Shown here: positions 6,299 to 10,256 of the stretch, piece after piece | How the letters are laid out: the number at the start of each line of letters is the position of its first letter | Position numbering within the stretch: position 1 is the stretch's first letter | Assembly (NCBI GenBank): GCA_937925755.1 | Contig: CALAMX010000054.1 | Span: 1-10,256, forward strand | Origin: an uncultured Burkholderiales bacterium | GTDB taxonomy: Bacteria > Pseudomonadota > Gammaproteobacteria > Burkholderiales > Thiobacillaceae | Reading direction: 5' to 3' | DNA length: 10,256 bases | Notes under the pieces: generated by a model | Told to the model about the DNA's origin: nothing | The model's database searches: none | What the model saw: the letters and a program-made list of their open reading frames with translations, nothing else | Program-made: the position numbers and the translations under genes

Positions 6299-6581
6299 GG
6301 AGGCGTGTTAGACCTATCAGTCGCTTTTATTGAACCATAATCACTTCTCTAACGCCACTCTATACGCGGCTTCCGAGCGCATCGGTCCGGTGCGATTCCG
6401 GCGGTACTGGGCGTTTGAGGCGGCCTTGATATAAGATGCCGGCGGCAGGGTGTGAAGACTGCTGCCGCCGCGAAACCCGCTCCGACATGTTCTCTGCGAA
6501 TTGCGCCATAACCCGCCTGCGGCCCTGCCCTACCCCATCCAAGTCGAGCCCCGACAGTAAACCTAAGCTGACCCTGCGCGC
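6299..6581. promoter_or_regulatory. Divergent promoter region between the LysR gene and lplT
   Basis: The spacer must hold the start sites for both genes. TTATTGAACCATAA (6327-6340), 29 bp before the LysR start, is an A/T-rich dyad with TTAT/ATAA arms and could be the autoregulatory site usual for LysR regulators. On the plus strand TATAAG (6430-6435) could be a -10 box for lplT, though no matching -35 is seen. Just after it GGCGGCAG (6441-6448) and CTGCCGCC (6462-6469) form an 8-bp stem in the would-be leader. I see no gene in the spacer. Confidence 0.4.
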
Positions 6582-7994
6582 ATGAACCGCGGCTTTTACA
6601 TCATCATGGCGGCGCAGTTCTGCTCGGCACTCGCCGACAACGCGCTGCTGATCACCGCCATCGCCATGCTGCGGGAGATCGCCGCACCGGCCCAGTACGA
6701 GCCGTTGCTGAAGCTCTTCTTCACCATCTCCTACGTCGTGCTGGCGGCCTTCGTCGGGGCGTTTGCCGATTCCATGCCCAAGGGCCGGGTGATGTTCATT
6801 GCCAACAGCATCAAGGTGGTCGGCTGTCTGCTGATGATCGCAGGTGTGCATCCGCTCTATGCCTACGCCCTGGTGGGGTTGGGCGCGGCAGCGTACTCGC
6901 CGGCGAAATACGGCATCGTCACCGAGTATGTGCCGCACAACAAGCTGGTGGTGGCCAACAGTTGGATCGAGGGGCTCACGGTGGCGGCGATCATCTTCGG
7001 CACCATGCTGGGCGGCTGGCTGGTCAGCCCCATGGTGCACGACGCCTTCCGCCTGGCCGACGAGCTGTTGTTCGGCGGGGCGAGCGGCAGCCTGCTCAAG
7101 TACAGCATGCTGAGCATCGCCCTGCTCTATGGGCTGGCGGCGCTGATCAACCTGTGGGTGCCCAACACGGGCGTGGACCACAAGCCGGCACACGTCAACC
7201 CGGTCTATCTCCTGCGCGACTTCGCCCATTGCGTGCGCCTGCTCTGGCTGGACAAGCTGGGGCAGATCACCCTGGCGGTGACCACCCTGTTCTGGGGTGC
7301 AGGGGCGACGCTGCAGTTCATCATGCTGCGCTGGGCCGAGCATACCCTGCACCTGCGCCTGGACCAGGCCACCTACCTGCAGGCGGTGTTTGCCGTGGGG
7401 GTGGCCCTGGGGGCCGTACTGGCGGGCAAGCTCGTGCCGATCGACAAGTCGGTCAGGGTGGTGAGTGTGGGCATCGCCATGGGCGTGCTGGCCAATCTGA
7501 TGGTGGTGGTGACTGATCAGGTGCAGGCCATCGTGTTGATGCTGGTCGTCGGCGCCCTGGCCGGCTTTTTCGTGGTGCCGATGAACGCCTTGCTCCAGCA
7601 TCGCGGCCACATCCTCATGGGCGCGGGGCACTCCATCGCCGTGCAGAACTTCAACGAAAACCTGTCCATCCTGGTCATGCTGGCCCTGTATGCCGTGCTC
7701 GTCTGGCTGGACCTGTCGATCGACACGGTGATCGTCCTCTTCAGCCTGTTCGTGGCACTGACCATGTATCTGGTGCGGCGCTGGCATCAACGCAACATGC
7801 GCGAGCACCCGGCCGAACTTGAGCGATTGCTGGCGGTGGCGGCCAGCCTGCACCACGCCCCCCCACCGGCCCAGGCCGCGACGGTGGCCGCCGATCTCAA
7901 AGAGGTGCTGCCGCCGCCTGGCGCGGTGATCGCCAAGGTGAGGGACATCGCCAGCAAACCGGTCAGACGGCGGCGCCGGCGCAGGCGGCGCTGA
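6582..7994 (+). CDS. lplT: Lysophospholipid transporter LplT (MFS)
   Basis: LplT flips lysophospholipids across the inner membrane so they can be re-acylated (by Aas in E. coli). The 470-residue product is a hydrophobic major-facilitator protein with about 12 membrane segments across residues 5-400. Family features are the opening FCSALADNALLITAIAML, the loop AFADSMPKGRVM, YSPAKYGIVTEYVPHNKLV, NSWIEGLTV and, in the second half, FFVVPMNALLQHRGH and NFNENLSIL. It is longer than E. coli LplT (about 397 residues) because of a soluble C-terminal tail of about 65 residues ending in nine arginines. No aas lies beside it. No good Shine-Dalgarno sequence precedes the ATG. A 498-codon antisense frame across the gene is a shadow. 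Confidence 0.9.
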   Translation: MNRGFYIIMAAQFCSALADNALLITAIAMLREIAAPAQYEPLLKLFFTISYVVLAAFVGAFADSMPKGRVMFIANSIKVVGCLLMIAGVHPLYAYALVGLGAAAYSPAKYGIVTEYVPHNKLVVANSWIEGLTVAAIIFGTMLGGWLVSPMVHDAFRLADELLFGGASGSLLKYSMLSIALLYGLAALINLWVPNTGVDHKPAHVNPVYLLRDFAHCVRLLWLDKLGQITLAVTTLFWGAGATLQFIMLRWAEHTLHLRLDQATYLQAVFAVGVALGAVLAGKLVPIDKSVRVVSVGIAMGVLANLMVVVTDQVQAIVLMLVVGALAGFFVVPMNALLQHRGHILMGAGHSIAVQNFNENLSILVMLALYAVLVWLDLSIDTVIVLFSLFVALTMYLVRRWHQRNMREHPAELERLLAVAASLHHAPPPAQAATVAADLKEVLPPPGAVIAKVRDIASKPVRRRRRRRRR

Positions 7995-8006
7995 AAAAGA
8001 TGGACG

Positions 8007-8504
8007 CTACAGACGCACCGGCCGGTCGGGTAACTCGTTGAAGTCCGCGCCCGTGCGCGGGTAGAGTGCGGTGAGCTGACGGCCGATCGCGTCCACACCG
8101 GCCAACACCCCATCGGCATAGCGCCCGGCGCGGAAATGCGCCTCCATGGTCCGACAAACCTCCGCCCAATCGTCGGGTGGCAGGGCGCGGCTCACCCCGC
8201 GGTCGGCGACGATCTCGACGTCGTGGTCGGCGAGCAGCAGGTAGATGAGCACGCCGTTGTTCTCTTCCGTGTCCCAGACCTTGAGCAACGAGAAGACCTC
8301 GACCGCGCGCTCGCGCGCGCTCTGCCCCGCGAGCAGCGCTCGCAGGCTCAGGCTCGCCTCGACGGCGAAGCGGATCTCGCCGCGGTGATTTGCCTCGGAG
8401 GCGGCAATGGCGGCCTCGATGCGCGCCATGACGGAAGGTGGAAAGGCGTGCCGCACGATCCAGTCTGGATAGAGCAGGTGTTTGAGGATGCGCAGGAGGT
8501 CCAT
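8007..8504 (-). CDS. TPM-domain protein without signal peptide (second of pair)
   Basis: The product is a short TPM-domain protein of 165 residues, the domain named for TLP18.3/Psb32/MOLO-1 proteins. Visible motifs are HRGEIRFAVEASL (about 41-53), the DTEENNGVLIYLLLADHDVE strand-loop (about 78-97), VADRGVSRALP and FRAGRYADGV. The frame extends to 8804 but overlaps the upstream TPM gene; ATG 8504 gives a 22-bp gap and a natural beginning. It lacks the signal peptide, transmembrane segments and glycine-rich tail of its neighbour. It may act on the cytoplasmic side or associate with the neighbour's membrane part. The function of this class is poorly known. Its stop faces lplT's stop 12 bp away, without an obvious bidirectional terminator. 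Confidence 0.85.
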   Translation of the reverse strand: MDLLRILKHLLYPDWIVRHAFPPSVMARIEAAIAASEANHRGEIRFAVEASLSLRALLAGQSARERAVEVFSLLKVWDTEENNGVLIYLLLADHDVEIVADRGVSRALPPDDWAEVCRTMEAHFRAGRYADGVLAGVDAIGRQLTALYPRTGADFNELPDRPVRL

Positions 8505-8526
8505 GAGGTTGCCCAAGCGTATGCCG

Positions 8527-9456
8527 TCACCAGCGGCCCGAGGCGCCGCCGCCGCCGAAGCCGCCGCCGCCGCCGCGGAAACCGCCGCGAAGACCACCCC
8601 CTCCCCAGCCACCATAGCCGCCGCGAGGCCCCACGCCACCCCAGCCACGGCCGCCACCGGACAGGGTGATGATGAAGGCGATGGCAGCAACGAAAAGCGC
8701 GGCGAGGAGACTGCCCAGCAACCACCAAGCCCCGAAGAAGGCGAGCGTACCGACGATGCCGGCGGCGGCAAGGCGCCCGAGAAAGAAACGCAAGACCCCG
8801 CCAAAGACGAAGGCGAACATCATCGCAGCCGGCAGCAGGGGGGCAGGCCCGCCGCCCCGGCTTTCCACCGGCCGCGGCGGCGACAGCGCCTCGCCGGAGA
8901 TGCGCTCCATGAGGGCGGTGACACCGGCATCCAGCCCCCCCGCATAGTCGCCGGCGCGAAAGCGCGGCACGATGATCTCCTCGATGATGCGCTTGGCCAC
9001 GGCGTCGGGGATCACCCCCTCCAGCCCGTAGCCGACCTCGATGCGCAGGGCGCGATCGTCGCGCGCCACCAGAAGCAGCACCCCGTCGTCTACCCCCTTG
9101 CGCCCGAGCCGCCAGGTCTCGGCGACCCGGATGCCGTACTGTTCGATGGTCTCGGGTTGCGTGGTAGGCACGATGAGGATGGCGATCTGGCTGCCCTTCT
9201 CCTGCTCGAAGCGCGCCAGCTTGTCCTCGAGCCGCTGGCGTTCCCCCGCGGAGAGCAGGCCGGCGAAGTCCGTCACCCGCGCACTCAAGGGGGGCACGGC
9301 CAACTGGGCCCAGGCCGGAACCAGCAGCAGGGCCATCAACAAGGCCAAGAACGGAACCCACGGGTCGGAGGCCCGCACCACCGCCAATTCTTCCGCCCCT
9401 CGCAAAGAAGCCCGGCGGTGAGGCAACACGCGGCAGGCAGGGGCAGACCGTGTCAT
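8527..9456 (-). CDS. YgcG-like TPM-domain membrane protein with Gly-rich tail
   Basis: This is a TPM-domain protein made with LemA in many bacteria. From the chosen ATG it has 309 residues. Residues 34-50 (FLALLMALLLVPAWA) are a signal peptide ending before Q51. The TPM domain spans about 56-180 (VTDFAGLLS, GSQIAILIV, GVDDGVLLLVA, RIEVGYGLEG). Hydrophobic segments at about 205-270 are membrane helices. The C-terminus is a glycine-rich, low-complexity tail (GGGGGFGGGGASGRW). The start is uncertain: ATG 9456 has GGGGAGG 11 nt upstream, while TTG 9387 or GTG 9381/9378 would give a more normal signal peptide, and an in-frame TTG at 9528 would close the gap to lemA. The 22-bp gap to the next TPM gene suggests one operon. 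Confidence 0.87.
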   Translation of the reverse strand: MTRSAPACRVLPHRRASLRGAEELAVVRASDPWVPFLALLMALLLVPAWAQLAVPPLSARVTDFAGLLSAGERQRLEDKLARFEQEKGSQIAILIVPTTQPETIEQYGIRVAETWRLGRKGVDDGVLLLVARDDRALRIEVGYGLEGVIPDAVAKRIIEEIIVPRFRAGDYAGGLDAGVTALMERISGEALSPPRPVESRGGGPAPLLPAAMMFAFVFGGVLRFFLGRLAAAGIVGTLAFFGAWWLLGSLLAALFVAAIAFIITLSGGGRGWGGVGPRGGYGGWGGGGLRGGFRGGGGGFGGGGASGRW

Positions 9457-9536
9457 CGCCGTCTTGCCCTCCCCATCGAGGGGGCGAGTGGGTCGCATCG
9501 GTGCGCACGCACGTCTGCCCGCTGTCAACCGGGTGG
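9457..9536. other. Palindrome-bearing spacer between lemA and the TPM gene
   Basis: This 80-bp gap contains CCCTC (9467-9471) facing GAGGG (9478-9482), and CGCA/TGCG (9494-9497 and 9502-9505). The C-rich run followed by a G-rich run resembles the interior of the 527-676 element. It could be a relic of the same class of repeat, or the ygcG-like frame may really begin inside it. Confidence 0.3.
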
Positions 9537-10166
9537 TCAGTAGCCGCTCGCCGTCCCCGCCGCGGCCGGCGCTTCGCCGCCGAAATCGACCTTGGGCGGA
9601 CTGGCGAGGACCTTTTCGTTTTCCACCGCAAAATTGGCCTTGGTCTTGTGGCCGAAGAGCATGGCTGTGAGGTTGGTCGGGAAGCTGCGCACCGTGGTGT
9701 TGTAGGCCTGCACCGCCTGGATGTAGCGGTTGCGGGCGACGGTGATCCGGTTTTCGGTGCCCTCCAACTGCGCCTGCAGGTCGCGGAAGGCGGCGTCGGC
9801 CTTGAGCTGCGGGTAGTTCTCCGCCACCGCGATGAGACGGCTCAAGGCCCCGGTGAGCTCGGCCTGGGCGGCCTGGAACTGTCTGAGTGCCGCCTCGTCG
9901 TTGAGCATCTCCGGCGTGACGCGCAGCTGGCCAATACGAGAGCGCGCCTCGGTCACTGCGGTGAGCACCTGGCGTTCGTGCGCAGCGTAGCCCTTGACGG
10001 TGTTGACCAGGTTCGGCACCAGGTCGGCGCGGCGCTGGTACTGGTTAAGCACCTCCGACCAGGCGGCCTGCACCGCCTCGTCCTGGGCCTGCAAGGTGTT
10101 GTAGCCACAGCCGGTGAGCGACGGGGTGGCGAAGCAGAGGGTGAGGATCAGGATCAGTCTGCGCAT
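9537..10166 (-). CDS. lemA: LemA family lipoprotein
   Basis: LemA proteins are small helical-bundle proteins, widely conserved and often encoded with TPM-domain proteins; their role is unclear, with links to the cell envelope. The 209-residue product begins with a lipoprotein signal and lipobox LTGC (C20). The LemA core follows: NQYQRRADLVPNLVNTVKGY (41-60), HERQVLTAVTEARS, LIAVAENYPQLKADAAF, LQAQLEGTENRITVARNRY and VQAYNTTVRSFPTNL. The ATG has AGGAG 5 nt upstream, so the start is firm. It heads the minus-strand run with the two TPM genes. Length and motifs are normal; the C-terminal ~25 residues are low-complexity (GEAPAAAGTASGY). Confidence 0.95.
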   Translation of the reverse strand: MRRLILILTLCFATPSLTGCGYNTLQAQDEAVQAAWSEVLNQYQRRADLVPNLVNTVKGYAAHERQVLTAVTEARSRIGQLRVTPEMLNDEAALRQFQAAQAELTGALSRLIAVAENYPQLKADAAFRDLQAQLEGTENRITVARNRYIQAVQAYNTTVRSFPTNLTAMLFGHKTKANFAVENEKVLASPPKVDFGGEAPAAAGTASGY

Positions 10167-10256
10167 GGTGTCTCCTAAGGACGCTCTGCATAACCCGGCG
10201 ACCGGGATTGCGTGCCCGGAGCGCCGGATGCGAGACGTATCATCATGATGCCATAC
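10167..10256 (-). promoter_or_regulatory. Upstream region of lemA
   Basis: The 90 bp before lemA hold its ribosome-binding site (TTAGGAGACACC before ATG) and a GC-rich dyad at about 10193-10226. Around 10239-10250 a 10-bp palindrome CATCATGATG (10241-10250) abuts GATACGT on the minus strand, a weak candidate -10. No -35 can be judged because the window ends. Confidence 0.35.

Noticed and set aside
6360..7856. 498-codon minus-strand open frame rich in H, Q, G, R and D
   Set aside because: It lies antisense to lplT, whose protein is clearly recognisable. The composition (HQIHGQCHEQAEEDDHRVD) is that of an antisense reading of a membrane protein in GC-rich DNA.
8348..9631. 427-codon minus-strand frame and 353-codon plus-strand frame across the TPM genes
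   Set aside because: Both are alternate frames of the TPM/lemA region; the TPM motifs and signal peptide are in the other frame.

Overview
The window looks like GC-rich chromosomal DNA of a gammaproteobacterium. Four things point there: a one-piece tmRNA with the tag ANDETYALAA, ubiG next to a MupP-like phosphatase (an arrangement I know from Pseudomonas), an lplT-type lysophospholipid carrier, and a lemA/TPM-domain cluster. An archaeal-type fructose-bisphosphate aldolase/phosphatase hints at a lineage with strong gluconeogenic or autotrophic metabolism, such as sulfur-oxidising Chromatiales-like bacteria. That last step is inference; no carbon-fixation gene lies in the window.

Positions 1-2266 are gene-poor. 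They hold several inverted-repeat elements (a 418-bp segment with 27-bp imperfect arms, two tandem palindromes, and a 150-bp MITE-like element with perfect 16-bp arms). They also hold the last ~34 codons of a dead integrase-type transposase, a tRNA-like relic exactly 60 bp upstream of an intact tRNA-Phe(GAA), and, on the minus strand, ssrA (tmRNA) with a clear terminator. About 420 bp upstream of ssrA hold no recognisable gene. The stretch reads as a worn insertion zone around two small-RNA genes.

Positions 2267-6298 carry five minus-strand genes. In transcription order they are a CysL/YeiE-like LysR regulator, a small unknown protein starting 6 bp after it, ubiG (ubiquinone synthesis), a MupP/Gph-like HAD phosphatase overlapping ubiG by 4 bp, and, after a 125-bp gap with its own strong ribosome-binding site, the fructose-bisphosphate aldolase/phosphatase.

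A 283-bp divergent spacer separates the LysR gene from lplT (plus strand, 6582-7994), whose product ends in nine arginines. Facing it on the minus strand is a cluster at 8007-10166: lemA (lipoprotein), a secreted/membrane TPM-domain protein with a glycine-rich tail, and a second, minimal TPM-domain protein without signal peptide. The lplT and TPM stop codons face each other 12 bp apart.

The protein-coding part is mostly ordinary. The less explained material is the repeat-rich left end, the orphan stretch upstream of ssrA, the LysR-linked small protein, and the architecture of the second TPM protein. I do not see a convincing new defence, mobile or biosynthetic system.
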